A stretch of 64,000 bases of DNA from Druceiella hillmani. Its lineage: Eukaryota; Arthropoda; Insecta; Lepidoptera; Hepialidae. The notes below the pieces were generated by a model. That model was not told the origin of the DNA. It did no database searches and worked only from the letters and a program-made list of their open reading frames with translations. This document shows positions 1 through 12,399 of this stretch, piece by piece (the first letter of the stretch is position 1; each line of letters opens with the position of its first letter). The stretch spans positions 15,754,001 to 15,818,000 of the forward strand of contig JAYKKI010000039.1 of assembly GCA_039881145.1 (NCBI GenBank). Reading direction: 5' to 3'. Made by a program: the position numbers and the translations under genes.

Positions 1-1110
1 ACATAATAATGTATGGATGGGATCGACCTCGCGGATTTCTTGTTATATACGCTCTCATGGCGGCTCTACATTATACCGTGAACTCTAGCAATATTTAACT
101 ATTTGTACACAGGAAAAAAAAATAATTAGGAATTAAAGGAAATAAAATGAGTGGTATATCTTTTCGTAATAAATTATTTATAACTTCTTTATATAATATG
201 ATTATTTACACTTGGTAGCAGATATGTATACTTAGTGTAAATAATTATATTTTCTAAGTCACTAAATTTTGAATACATTTGAAAATATAAAATTGATCGA
301 GATTAATTTATTTTCAGAATAATTAAATAATAGTAAATGTATATAATTTTTAAGTCATAGTTCACATATGTTCCAGACTAAATGTAAAATAAGTATCATA
401 CGATATTTTTTTTTCTCATTTACTAAAACTGATTAAAATTTACTTTCTCTATGATTTCAAATAACATTTGATTTGAATAATCGTAGATATTTCTTTCCGT
501 TTCTTTAATTTCAACAATGTTGACAATTAAAATTTCTTGATTTTAAGCTTCTTTTTAGAAAATTAAAATTAAGTTTAAACCAATCAATACATAACTTATA
601 AATAAATGTATAAAAGAATCAAGACAGTGCAAAATGTATAATTATGAGATTATCCAAAATTCTCTTTAATTTGTCAATTTCAATAAATTTAAAAAATCAA
701 TTCACTAATTCGCGCCTAGGTTTCATGATATTTATTTTTGTCATTATATTGGGGATGCTTTGAACCCCACAATATAGGTACTACTTGATAATGCTATAAG
801 AAGAACAATTCGGTATCGTTTGCCCAGCTCGTAGTACTCGTAGGTTGAGGTGCCATTTTTTAATATACATCCGTTGACGTCGGTAGTCCGTAGCGAAATG
901 AGCGGGCTCTCTGAATGTGAATGCGTTTGCGCTACGCGAACCAGATGTGAACCACAGAACAGATATTGTACAGAACGGATACGACGCATACTCACCCATA
1001 TAAAAAAAGAGTCGCACTTTTTCATACCTTCCCAAACGCTGTCAAAATGACTCCCCTCTCCTCCTGGCCAAAGCTTGTGTTATTAATGCTCATAGATGGT
1101 GCAATTTCTT
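1..1110. other. AT-rich sequence without recognisable gene
   Basis: Only short chance ORFs are seen. A slightly GC-richer patch near 880-1070 carries overlapping ORFs on both strands but no motif I recognise. Confidence 0.5.
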
Positions 1111-1125
1111 ACTCTCTATTGCTTA

Positions 1126-1383
1126 TAGATGGCGTTATCAAAGAAAAAATGTTATTCTTATAAATTTATTAAAATCATTATAGAAAAAAACAATTTTCAT
1201 TTTTATAAATTTATTTATTAAACTGTTATAATAAAAATATTTCAATCTAAAGACAAATGTCAAAATAACATTACTATACAATAACTATTATAAAACATTC
1301 AAGAAAATTTAAATACATTTAAAAATGCAGTTGCGAATAGCATCGGGGCTCTGCAAGCAGCTCTCTGGCATCACCAGGTGGTG
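1126..1383 (-). repeat. Dispersed repeat, copy 1
   Basis: Read on the minus strand, this segment matches 38573-38985. Both share a GATGCCAGAGAG block, then GATGCTATTC and CAACTGCATTT, then an AT-rich body with TAGTAATGTTATTTT and AATAAATAAATTTATAAAAA, and both end at a CGCCATCT-type motif. Similarity is around three quarters by eye. It is an old interspersed element of unknown class and no coding potential is visible. Confidence 0.55.
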
Positions 1384-1912
1384 ACTACATATACGTGTGT
1401 GGCAACTCGCACAAAACAAACAAAATACACAAATACAGATATAATTATAGAAATATTTCGTTATCTATTAACGGAGGAGATATATCTTCAAACTTTTGTT
1501 AAAACCCCATACTTTATCAATAATACACGATTATGTGACTTCTTGAAAAATTAAAGCCACTATTTTTCCTAGCGATGTCAATAAAACCAAAAAGACCAAA
1601 TTATTGATAATCATTTTATAAAATTTAAGTAATATTTAAAAAATCACGCATTACTTAAAATATTTGCAAGAAAGTCACATGTCACTAACAACTTTTTCAT
1701 TAATCTTTAAACTTCACTTGAATTATTTTTTTCTGGAGAGACTGTGCCCGACATCGCTTCACTATGGCTACGCCAATGCATATAAAATAGAAACTCTACA
1801 TCTAAATTGATAATTATTCCATCATACAGATAGTTCGAGTACAATGGGTACGATAGTTTCAAGACAATGTGACATTTTTGTACTGTTAATTTCATCACAC
1901 AAGGACTATATA

Positions 1913-1941
1913 TTATATATATATAAATATATATACGTATA

Positions 1942-1991
<50 letters not shown>
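1913..1991. repeat. (TA)n microsatellite
   Basis: An almost pure TA dinucleotide tract with a few interruptions (GTAT, AAAT). The minus-strand ORF across it is only a poly-Tyr/Ile translation of the repeat. Confidence 0.9.
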
Positions 1992-1994
<3 letters not shown>

Positions 1995-2589
1995 ATTTGG
2001 AATATAGTAACTTGTAACGAATATACTATTCACGTAAAATATCGATATCTTTGAGTATTAATACTTTTCTTTCGGTATCATTCATGAGTATAGTGTCAGT
2101 ACTTTTGATTCGATACCGTGTCCCTAAATATAATGTTGCCATAAAAACATTTGAAATTAATATGTTAGTGTCGTTTTGACATGAAAACGTCTATTCGTTC
2201 ATTTATTATATGATAGCTGCTCGAACTTTCTTGTGTTACAAAATATGTATAGATTTCAATTGCTAATAACTATGAGACTAATAATGTGTTAAGAATGGTT
2301 GAGACACAACGATAGAGCATGTCTGCCCGTGTTTGTCGTGCAGTATTTGTTTTGTCTGTGACGTCAGCGGACTAGTATAGGTGCCTGCGTGTGATTGTTG
2401 TGAGTTAACGTTATGTAAAGTTATAAATTAGTGTAGTGTGAAAACATGTTTAGATAGAATGTAGATTTGAATGTCATTGTGAAGAGCTTAAGGCGCAATA
2501 CTAGGAGGCAAAGTGAGAAAATAGAGTATTACAAAAAAATTAAAGACGTCATCTCATGTGAATCGTAAATATTCTCAGAATTATTAAAA

Positions 2590-2900
2590 AACGTAAACGA
2601 GAGGAAATACCGCGTTAAAAAGTATTCAATAAACCTAAAACGTCCAAGGCCGAGCAAATACGAGAGCAACGCCAACGTCGAAAATAAAATGAAAAAAAAG
2701 ACGCAAAGGTACTACTTAGCTGGTCCATCGAGCAGAGAAAAACGCAAATCAGAGAAAAGCTCGCGTCAAAAGTAATCCAAAAAACATTAATTATTCCAGG
2801 GCCGAGCAAATGCGAAAGTTAAGACAGCGTTGAAAAGAAAATGAAAAAAACGACGCGAAGCGAATACGTAGCTGGCCCACGGGGATACAGCGTCCAGTGA
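2590..2900 (+). pseudogene. Degraded basic, repeated coding relic
   Basis: The plus strand encodes two diverged copies of an Arg/Lys/Gln-rich segment (SKAEQIREQRQRR near 2650 and SKAEQMRKLRQR near 2800). Each is followed by a Lys-rich stretch and a Trp-Pro or Trp-Ser step, and both are broken by stops and frameshifts. Similar basic repeats occur in several transposon proteins, including Helitron-type replicases, but nothing here fixes the family. Confidence 0.3.
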
Positions 2901-3790
2901 CAGTCCAAACGTCTACACATCATATGCAGGCATCGTTGGAAGGCAATACAGAAGATAGTGATAATACTGAGATCGATGTCAATGTGACAGCGCCCAACGA
3001 GTATTGAAAGATAATCAGCCAACCTATCTATAGGATACGGCAAACCCAACTGTAAGCGAACGTAGTTTTCAGTGAGATTGGTAATTAAATTATACATTAT
3101 CTTATTAACACTCGTTATGATTTTACCCCGACGTTTTCAAGAAAAATCTATGGCCCGGATTTTTAACTGCGCTTTTCAGTGAATACAGATTTCTATAAAA
3201 ATAATATTTTAAAAACCGAATAATATTTTAAAAACTTATGATGAAGGAGGTCAATTTTAGCCATATTAAATTTAAATAAAACTGTCATCAGACCAGAAAG
3301 TTTATTAAATTGTAAAAGCCGATGGAATATCTTGCTGTATTTGTTTTAAATCACCGTAAATAACTCGTTTAAACACTTTTATCATTGAAAAGTGTACCGC
3401 CTGTACTCAATGGTGCAGAAAAGTTTACAAAAGATATGATAAAGTACTTTATTCCTGACACCTGCCCAATCTATTGGCACTAGGTAGTTTTTTTGTTTTT
3501 TTTGCTTTAAATAAGAGAAATATTCGTTATGTAATGATGTAATGACGCTAATCAATTTTTTTTCTGTTTAACCAGACGGACAATACCGAATCTGCCAAAT
3601 AAATAAATAAAATGGCATCCTGAAACTGTAAATCCTAGAATAATCAGTACTCCAGAAGGCGAGAACACGCGGGATAGTGTGTCCAAAAAAACTACGCATA
3701 AAATACATAGTATCAAAACGCGGCTGTCAGTGTAATTTAAGACACAGCTTTAAAAGGTCGTGTGCTTTCTATGTGACAGTATAGCTTAAA

Positions 3791-3838
3791 ATGCCGGCTT
3801 GTGCTATTCCCACCTGCAAAAATATCACTGGACTGTAA
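3791..3838 (+). pseudogene. Possible THAP-like start exon
   Basis: An ATG opens a short ORF reading MPACAIPTCKN, which resembles the Cys-x(2-4)-Cys beginning of THAP zinc fingers. It is followed by a possible GTAAAAG donor. No downstream exon was found. It could be chance. Confidence 0.2.
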
Positions 3839-4694
3839 AAGAAATAAATAGGATTAATTTCATACATAAATAATATCACCTAATTTAATTTTCAATTAAC
3901 TATGCAATTTTAAAATATCGAAGTAGATTATTATTAACAGAAGAGCGCCATTTTGGCTGGTGTTGTCACCTCTTAAAAATTGTTTAATTAAATCAAATTA
4001 AATCGTCTTAATTGCTTGATAATGGAAAATGTAAAAAATCGGGATTTAGTGTCGTCGGAAAATTTAATGTAACATTTGAAATTTCCGTTTCATTTTCAAT
4101 TTTGGAATATTTTACCTTTTCATGTAATAAAATTGTAACAGAGTGAACATTGAAAATATTAAAAAAATATTCATTTAGCGTATAGAAATGACTTAAAAAC
4201 TTTTTTTAGAATTTTTTTCTCTGTATGTTAATTTGTACGGGTATCACGCAAAATCTACATGACGAATTTTGATGAAATTTGGTATGGCAACAGTATATAG
4301 GAGCAAGATATAAGACAAAAAAAACGATTTTTCTTCCTATTTACTTGCGAACGTAGGCAGAGCTATTTGTATATATAGTCATTGTATGTAAGATTACGGA
4401 GACGCGGGAAAGAAATTAATGTTACATTCATTCATTTTTGCGATCTTTAATTTCTTGAAAATATTGTTTAAAATAAAAAGAAATTCTATCACGATACTGA
4501 ACGCTAATTAACATAAATAATTTTTTCGTCCTATTTTCATGTCTTTAGCACGGGTCCGATTATTTTCTAATTTTTGTTGCGGGCTTTTTAACCTCTCTTT
4601 TCACTATAAGACATTGAGCTAATTTTTTTCTTGACGTATTAACAAAACATATTCATTTGCATACGTACCAAAAAAATTTGTAGACTAATTTGTA

Positions 4695-4768
4695 CACACA
4701 CTCGTCTGTACGCATGCACACACACGCAAAGGCGCACACGCACAAGCGCGCACACATATACGCACACT
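4695..4768. repeat. Degenerate (CA)n tract
   Basis: A purine/pyrimidine alternating stretch rich in CACACA and CGCACA. Confidence 0.8.
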
Positions 4769-4825
4769 AAAAACACATATTTAATGATAATGTATTCTAA
4801 TACTCATTTTAATACTCATTTTAAA

Positions 4826-4990
4826 ATGGTAAAATGTGCTATTGGTTGTGGTCAGAATAAATATTTTAGAAATTTAACATAGCGGCCTTAATAATACTTC
4901 ATATAAACCAAGACATGCACCATATAAATCGACGCAAATGTTAATCGTACTGCGGCTAGCAAATATATTTATATGCGTCGATTTCCTGAA
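4826..4990 (+). pseudogene. Possible THAP-like fragment
   Basis: The ORF starts MVKCAIGCGQNKYF and stops soon after. About 100 bp downstream the same strand reads MRRFPEVGG. A Cys-rich start followed by a Phe-Pro step is the layout of a THAP zinc finger, but the sequence is too short and broken for a firm call. Confidence 0.2.
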
Positions 4991-5120
4991 GTCGGTGGGT
5001 AATTTTATTCTGCTGGTAACACCGTGCGCGTAGGGTGGGGCGCTAGTAGGCGCAGCGCGGTGGAAGGGGAAAAGATTTTCGGCTTCATCGCGACCGCGAA
5101 GAGATTTGTGCGTATGCCCC
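4980..5120. other. Local GC-rich, CpG-containing patch
   Basis: About 140 bp with many CpG steps (GGGGCGCTAG, GCGCAGCGCGG, CGCGACCGCGAAG) in an otherwise AT-rich area. It may be an old promoter or a transposon end. No gene is attached. Confidence 0.4.
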
Positions 5121-5229
5121 TTCTGGATTACTCTATATTCTAAGCTGTAAACAAACATACGTCTCAACGTCCAAAAAAGTCCCCATACAAAAGAGCAGTT
5201 TTCCAAGGAAGTTTAAGTTATAAGTTTCC

Positions 5230-6650
5230 TATTTAATTACCATTCTCAGTAACACTAAACACTGAATTTGCACATATAAAGAGGAATTGATATAAAAAAA
5301 AACAAACCAAAAAAATAAAAATATAAAAATAAGCAAGACAGATCGCGTAAAGAGAGGTTATATTATTTACGTTTGACAACCAACTGACAGGAGTTTCTCC
5401 ATAGAAAGTGCATATTTCAAATACATTTTTTATAATGAAATAATCAAGTCCGAGCTCTAATTTAAATACGTCGTTTTTTTGTGTAGGTACATTCATTAAT
5501 TTACAACAACAAAAAAGCGGGAAATTCATTTTCGCTAAACTAGACTTATACCTATTAATATCATTGTTTGATAAAAAAGGGTGCGTGTACTTATGTACGC
5601 GCGTGAGAAGTTATACTTCTTTGGCATCATTAAATAATACATACGGATAGATAACCTCAATTATATTGGAGCACTTGAAAAAATCTATATACACAATTTT
5701 TTCACTAATATTTACGAATAGTAAATATATTAATCAAAATATTGAATTTAAATCACTACTGAATATAATTTATCAGCACATATAAATCGCACTTATATGA
5801 AACTAAAACACGTGTGTGAATGTAGACACTAGAAACATGTGGATAAATACTATGAATATGAAAACAGTGAACAGAGGCGACGATGGTGCCAATAGCTTTT
5901 GTTTCGAAACTGCAATCGCTGCAACTTCATACTGTAACTTTTGTGTGACGAATCTTAAAATGTCACTCTCATCATTTTTTCATAACTCGCCTAAAGAAGT
6001 ATAACTTCAATAATTTATGTTTAATACATAATTTTTTAATACATAGTTTAATAAATTAGTTTACCAAAATTTAATAATTTTTTTAATCAAAGTGTAATTT
6101 TAAAGTCATACACATAATTATTTTCAGTTTCATTATCTATTTCAATATAACTACTCACTTCATAAACTCTTTTTTGGAGTCTCCACAACAGATGATATGA
6201 ATTCCTTGCGTATAAATTTTAAAAAATTATACCAGTCTAACGAAAGACGAAATAGTTTGCCTAAAATATAGTAAGAGAAAGGCACAAAAGGCGTTATAAA
6301 AATATGAAAAAGATTCTTCAACGATTGCAGGCCAAAATAAAAAAATACGATTCCGAATAATGTTTAGATGTTAGCGTTGGTCTTGTCAATAGGTCAATTG
6401 GTACAACAGAACAGATTTAATGGGATTGACGATAGAAGTAAAGACACTTAAAATAAAAAGTCATGATTTAGTTTATTTAGGATTTACCAAGCGTTAAATC
6501 AAAATTTCAAATATAACATATATTTACGGGCAACAGCTTTCAATATATTTGGCTTGTGGATATTTATATAATTGATGTGTATCATTATTTAAATATCAGC
6601 ATCTGTTATCAGTATCATTATCGAGCATTGCACTATGATTAACAATCTTA
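5230..6650. other. AT-rich sequence without recognisable gene
   Basis: Short ORFs on both strands lack any family motif. I see no tandem or inverted repeat of note. Confidence 0.5.
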
Positions 6651-6651
6651 A

Positions 6652-7155
6652 CTAGCGTGACCCGTGCGAAGTCTTCGCATTATAAATTATTCAACTCAAT
6701 TTAATAAATCAAAATTGATTGCAGGTATTCAATTCATTTCTAATTTTGCACACTGCTTATTACGTTTTTATTCCATTATGAAGCTCAGATGACAGATCAA
6801 ACAAATATTTTACTAAAATTGACATATAGAGGCGCAAGTATCAAAAGCATTGAGCTAAAGCGCCACTTTATTTATACGTGAGTGGATTTGAAATTAAACA
6901 AAAATTTTACAGACCGTCAATCGTATTGACGTTGAGCCGTTAGATGGCAGCATTGCTGTTTTGTGTATATAATTTTAATAATTAATTAATTTGCAAAAAC
7001 AATAGCAATAATACATTTTTTAGTTGTGGATGCCGGTAGAGCAAGCAATTATCTATAAAATGATATATAATTTATGTGGATTAGTTGTGAGGTTTTTTCT
7101 AAAAAGGGAGAGTAACATCTTAACCTTAGCGTATTAATATATATGATGATGATGA
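6652..7155 (-). mobile_element. Non-autonomous Helitron, long subfamily, copy 1
   Basis: Read on the minus strand the element starts TCATCATCATC (flanked 5' by A) and ends with a short hairpin TGCGAA-GAC-TTCGCA, then CGGGTCACG and CTAG, followed by T. A TC start, a hairpin just before CTRR, and insertion between A and T without duplication are the Helitron hallmarks. About 504 bp, with no Rep/helicase coding. The body matches the copy at 60179-60615. Confidence 0.75.
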
Positions 7156-7175
7156 TAAATCAATGAAATATTTAT

Positions 7176-7437
7176 ATTGAATATATTTGGCATTAATTTT
7201 GTAGAAATTCATTATTCACATTTAAATGAAACTAAGTGATGTAGTATTATTTCTACTTCTTTTATGTTCTTTACCATGACCTAGGTTTTGTTGTATTACA
7301 ATATCTTCAGGTGGGCTATTAGCAAAGATTTGCTAATAACCTACCTGAAGATATTGTAATACAACGAAACCTAGGTCGTGGTAAAGAACTTAAAGAAAGT
7401 AGAAATAATACTACATCACGTAGTTTCATTTAACTGT
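7176..7437 (-). mobile_element. Penelope-like foldback element, copy A
   Basis: This copy is in minus orientation. Its tail (ATTGAATATATTTGG and about 45 bp) is at the left, then two arms of about 105 bp that are reverse complements around a short loop near 7328. The arm motifs GAAACTA, TAGTATTATTTCTAC, ACCTAGG and CTTCAGGTGGG are shared with the five other copies. It sits 20 bp from the Helitron at 6652-7155. No clear target duplication remains. Confidence 0.75.
7341..7381 (+). ncRNA. Hammerhead-ribozyme-like motif in copy A
   Basis: In order: stem I strand CTAC, core CTGAAGA, stem II (ATTGT/ACAAC with loop AAT, one mismatch), GAAA, a two-pair stem III CC-TA-GG closed by an A-T pair, cleavage triplet GTC, and stem I return GTGG. 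An unpaired base lies between the core and stem II, as in all copies. Confidence 0.45.
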
Positions 7438-7959
7438 AAAATCTTCCATGGCTGTAATCTTGCATGTAGGTTATAGGTCTTTGTTAGACCTTCTGCATTT
7501 TTAATTATGAATAACAGGTAGGAAACTGAAAATATCGGTCTACAAATTGTCAATTTTGTTTTGATTCTTCACTCCTTTACCGCTACTACCTTATTTTAAA
7601 CACTAGTGAACTAGACAAGAGTTATAATGGTGTGCACATACTATGAATATCATAGCCATATAGTCTGTTTATCGTTAAATATTGGTATCCTATGTAATAA
7701 TTAATGTAAACATAGTAAATAAAAGAATATAAATTAATTATATTAACAGGGGAAATGAAACAAATATTAGAGTTGATGAAAGTCAGAAAATGGAGTTTAA
7801 AATCATGTGTATTATATAAAATATATTAAAAATGAAAGTTAAATTGTATTCATAAATAACTCGGTAGAATTTTGTTTACCCTGTACTTTTATCTAACACG
7901 TAAATAGTATAATGTAAAGATTAATTTAATAACTCAATCTTTTTTTTTACTTTGTCTAA

Positions 7960-8340
7960 TGAGATCTGAACTACTTCTCTTTGACAACTAAATTTAGAGT
8001 GTGCGTAAAACAGCCATAATTCTGTCACCCTAGTGCAATTTGAATAACATTGCAACTACTACTAGCAGTATCAGATACTGTAAAATTAATTTTGTTTGAT
8101 AACTTCCACTCTCCCACTATGGATTTCAAATCTTCTGGAAGACGTACACTTGTATGATAAAACTGGGCAATACTCTGCATTCTAATAAAACTGATTTAAA
8201 TACAAAATCTTTAGTTATGTGGTGTGGAGTAACAGCGATGAAACTTTCATAGATACTGGACGTTCAACAGTCTGGCGTTATGTATACAGTATCAGCTTTA
8301 GACTGTACATTTTTTGCATGCATTTAAAGTCTGCTGATAT
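7960..8340 (-). pseudogene. hAT (ZBED-type) transposase relic
   Basis: Minus-strand translation across several frames gives pieces typical of the hAT catalytic region: SFIAVTPHHI, KDFVFKSVLLEC, then LPEDLKSIVGEWKLSNKI, TVSDTASSSCNVI (the conserved Asp in the V-x-D-x-A-x-N context) and THTLNLVVKEK. At least two frameshifts and stops interrupt it and both ends are missing. I infer a dead cut-and-paste transposon fragment of the ZBED/hAT superfamily. Confidence 0.6.
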
Positions 8341-8624
8341 AAAATTGGTGTTAGACACAGTAATTGTTTTTCTGAAATATTTTATCTTCAATAATGCTAA
8401 ACGGTAGCATGTCTTTGATTAGTTAAAACAGGTCTCAATCAAATTTCTTTTCCTCTTTTTGAGATCATTTTTTTTGGAATAATATGAGTTAATGGTCCTC
8501 TGATGCTTAGAAACAGGTGGAGCACCATAAATAGGCCAAATATAATAGGCAGGGTATAAATAGGCCAAAGTGCAATTAGTTGATAATAGTCAAGCCGAAG
8601 GTTTAAGTGAATTACATAAAAGTT

Positions 8625-9640
8625 AATGGATTTAAATCAATATCAAATACAGATTCTATTACCTTATGAATTTCGTCTGGGTCACAATGTAAAGAGTGCC
8701 ACAAACAATATATATCATGCGATGGACCACGGTGTCGGCAAAGATTTGGTTCAGAAAGTTCAGGAATAAGTACTACGATCATGAGGACGAATCCCATACC
8801 GGAAACGGATCCCGTCCTGTTGAATTGGATGTTCAACGATTATGATGCCTAATTGAGGAGGATCCTCGACTGACGACTCGTCAGTTAACAGATGAGCTAA
8901 ACTGCAGTCATTGAATCATAGAAACACATTTACACGAATTTGGAAAAGTTTCAAAATATGATGTGTAGAGTGGCCCATGAGTTGTCATTATATAACCTTC
9001 AGTGCAGTGTTGATACTTGTCAACAGTTATTGATATTGAAATGTAACTTCGACTGTGTGAATTAGTTAGTAATTGGCAGTGGGAAGTAGGTTACATAAGT
9101 TAACGATACATGCAAATGTCAATGGCTGGGTATCAGAGAAACAGGAGTTTCAGTATCCAAACCTGAAATAAGTGCCAAAAAGATGCTGCTCAGCTGCTGG
9201 TGGAATTTCAAGGGCACTATTCATTAGGAGTTGCTAGAGGGATCTACAATTAATGCAGATATTTACTGTGAACAATTGGACCGATTAGCCAACAACCTGT
9301 TGACACAGGATCAAGTTTATTTTCTACATGATAATGCTAGACCACATGTTGCAAAACATACATGTGATAAATTAGAGAAGCTCGGTTGGGTTCTACTCAC
9401 TCATCCACCATATTCGCTGAACATTGTGCCCTCTGATTACCATTTATTCAGGAGTCTAAGTAACCGCTTACATGAAAAAAATTAGACGTTAAAGATCTCC
9501 AAAATGATAAAGTTTTTTTAATCTAAGTCACCAGAATTTTATAAGAAAAGCATATTGTCACTGCCAACTAGATGGCGGCAAGTAATATATATGGTGCAAA
9601 CTTAAATTAAATTTAGTGTAATATACAAATTTTTTAATAA
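8625..9640 (+). pseudogene. Mariner transposase relic, internally deleted
   Basis: The N-terminal helix-turn-helix half is at 8720-8990: FRKFRN, then EEDPRLTTRQLTDELNCSH, HLHEFGKVSK and a frameshifted WVPHEL linker. The C-terminal half is at 9185-9640: LEGSTINADIYCEQLDRL, then HDNARPH and PSDYHLFRSL. The last two acidic residues are separated by 34 residues, as in DD34D mariners. The first catalytic Asp region is missing, and about 150 bp near 8990-9150 is unrelated or deleted sequence. Frameshifts and stops make it non-functional. Confidence 0.8.
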
Positions 9641-9649
9641 AAATTGTTG

Positions 9650-12080
9650 ACAGCGACTCGGGGTTAAAAACTTATTAGCCGACCCAATACATAAAAGATG
9701 ATATATCTTAAAAAATTAACTACATTATTATTGTTAAGTTGTTATTATTGTATTATGAAAAATTATTTCAGTAAAAAAATTACAATAATATCTTCATTTC
9801 TTATATTGCAATTTTTTTCACTATTTTTGCTTTAAATTTATAATTAGATATTACATATTTAACAGACATAAACATGAATGTTGATAATAATAGAAAAAGT
9901 TAAATAAGTTATTAATAACAATTTCCAAAACTTTAAAAAGTATTAAAATATTCAATTCTATAAATCTAAAAAATGTATTATTAAATCTTTGGTTTATGAT
10001 TTTTTTTAATTATAAATTGATAATGGGGAACAAATACATTTTATCAACAGTGAGAATTTCACTGTGTATCAGCCCAAAAAAAAAAACAAGAAATTTAAAC
10101 TAAGTAAAGAAAATCCATGAAAATATAACTAAAAAATTGGTATATCATGAACTAAATATTTAAAGGTCATAATTATTAACCTTTTTAATACGTTGTAAAT
10201 TGATATTTCTGTGTAGATGTTTATCGAGTGTATTATAAATTTAAAATGAAAATAGTGAAAAATACTTCAGCAATAACAAAAGATATTTATTGTTATAAAA
10301 TTTTTGCAATATTGAGTCGTATTTTTTAAATACATCACTTTTATGTATATCTTTTAATATAAAAATTCACTAAATTTATTATTTTTCCTGTACTAAACTC
10401 ATACCTAATTTTTTATGCATTAAAAGTAAATTTTCTAGATGTCATATCTACTATATGATAGTTATTTTGTATTAAATTGTAAAAATACTTCAAGAAATAA
10501 CAAATTATAATTTTACAGATTTTCAATATTTAATTGGAAATTAGATAAAAAAAACAAATGGATAATTGGTAGAAAATGCATTCCGCCTACTGACTGAATT
10601 ATAGAATTTTTACATCTTAATTTTGTGAGTCAAATTATATTCAGAACAAGTGTGTAACTTTTATACTTTCTGTTTAAGTTTCAAATGTTAATTTCTTTTG
10701 ACTTATTTATACTTACTAAGAAGAGAATATATGTAAGATGTTAAGATATTAAGAATATTAATCTTTTAACATATAGTTTATATTAACAAATTATAATTTA
10801 CATTGGAATTCATGTATTCATATTCATTTTTAAAGTCATTAACTAATGAATTCGTATTAATTTTTAAAGCCATTAACTAAATATTCATGAATCCGTATTC
10901 ATTTTTAAAGCCATTAACTAAAAGTTCCCCGTCTCCATCAGCATGTATTTAAACAAGTATCCTATACTTTTCTCCCTTACCATGTTTTGACTAGAAACAT
11001 TCAGGTCAGCAAAATTTGGCAAGGATCATCAGGAGTATATCTGAGTCAAAGCATTAAATATTGTATGTCCTGTTCTGTTCAGTTAATGTCTCACTAATTA
11101 TTGTCGGTTTGTAAGCATTGCACATAAAAGTCAACTTCAATGTCATTTAATTTTGTTTATTCATGAATTTTTTATTTTTCAATATTAAATTATTAAAAAT
11201 ACTTATAATCATCACAAAAATTTATATAGGATTGAGATAGGACTATCTCCATCTCAAATCTTTCTATTTATATATAAAAAGTAACTATAGATAAATGTAA
11301 GTATATCTAATAACATTTGTTAGATAAAAACGTTTAGGAATTTCTCAACATTTTTCACTCCAACTACAAAACCAAAAATATAAATCAAATTTTTATAAGA
11401 TGAATTATTAATGGGTGAAAATAATTGGTACCACTATTTATCTATAACCAACCAAAATGGAAATTTGACTTTTGATTTTATTTCAAATCTTATAATTTTC
11501 ATGTTTTTTTTTAAAGATAGTTATAGAACTAAAAGGTCTAAAATCTGTTATATTGAAATGCAAAAATTTATACCACACTGGAAAAATGGACATCTAATTA
11601 TTTGCAAATAACCTTAGAAAAACTTTTCATTAAGAAAAGACAAAATGTAGACAAGGTCATTGTTATCAAAAACTTTTTACCAAAGTTCTCTAAAAGAAAA
11701 ATTTTGTTTTTGAGTAATATGACTCTATTAGGCTTGTATGAGGCCCGTATCAATTCAATTTCATGATAATGAAGGCATAATCATTACGACCTACTACAAC
11801 TTGATTTCAGGATAATTATGAAAACACAGAAATTTTAAAAGTGAAATGTCAACATGTAAATTATTTAAAAAGAATATGAATTATAAAATTTAAATCATTA
11901 AAATCTAACAAACAATAAATTACTTTAATTAAAGTATAAAAATTGTCGATGAAATATATTAATAATTAAACTGTTATATAACTTTAATATATGTCCAAGA
12001 CTAAAATAAATATATGATACTACTAAGACTAGACTAAAATAAGTAATATAAACTTAAAGTTATATGTATGTATGCATAAG
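9650..12080. other. AT-rich gene-free stretch
   Basis: No ORF with family motifs is present. A short direct repeat near 10800-10925 (TTCATTTTTAAAG and CATTAACTA) occurs three times. The rest is unstructured AT-rich DNA. Confidence 0.5.
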
Positions 12081-12093
12081 AACTGTTCTCCCT

Positions 12094-12362
12094 CACAATT
12101 AAATGAAACTACATGATGTAGTATTATTTCTACTATCTTTAATTTCTTTACCACAACCTAGGTTTCGTTGTATTACAACATCTTCATGTGGGATATAAGC
12201 AAAAATTGTCCCACCTGATATGTCCCACCTGAAGATGTTGTAATACAACGAAACCTAGGTTGTGGTAAAGAAATTAAAGATAGTAGAAATAATACTACAT
12301 CACGTAGTTTCATTTAATTGTGAATAATGAATTTCTACAAAATTAACGCCAAATATATTCAA
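12094..12362 (+). mobile_element. Penelope-like foldback element, copy B
   Basis: This is the best-delimited copy. The head starts CACAATTAAATGAAAC and the second arm ends with its reverse complement at 12322. The one-sided tail then runs through GAATTTCTACAAAATTAACG to ATATTCAAT. It is flanked on both sides by the identical 12-mer ACTGTTCTCCCT (12082-12093 and 12363-12374), a target-site duplication. The arms are about 105 bp with few mismatches. It contains no coding sequence and lies beside a hAT relic. Confidence 0.8.
12225..12265 (+). ncRNA. Hammerhead-ribozyme-like motif in copy B
   Basis: CCAC, then CTGAAGA, one bulged T, a five-pair stem GTTGT/ACAAC with loop AAT, GAAA, CC-TA-GG, the triplet GTT and GTGG. 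Stems I and II are fully paired here. The position 17 nucleotide is T rather than the C of the other copies, which is still allowed by the NUH rule. Confidence 0.5.
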
Positions 12363-12399
12363 TACTGTTCTCCCTTTTAGGCTTCCGAAATCAGCTATT

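Noticed and set aside
1707..2033. 108-codon ORF over a TA tract (likewise at 21882-22101, 34913-35230, 50745-50936, 51514-51696)
   Set aside because: The translations are Tyr-Ile repeats produced by the (TA)n microsatellites, not proteins.
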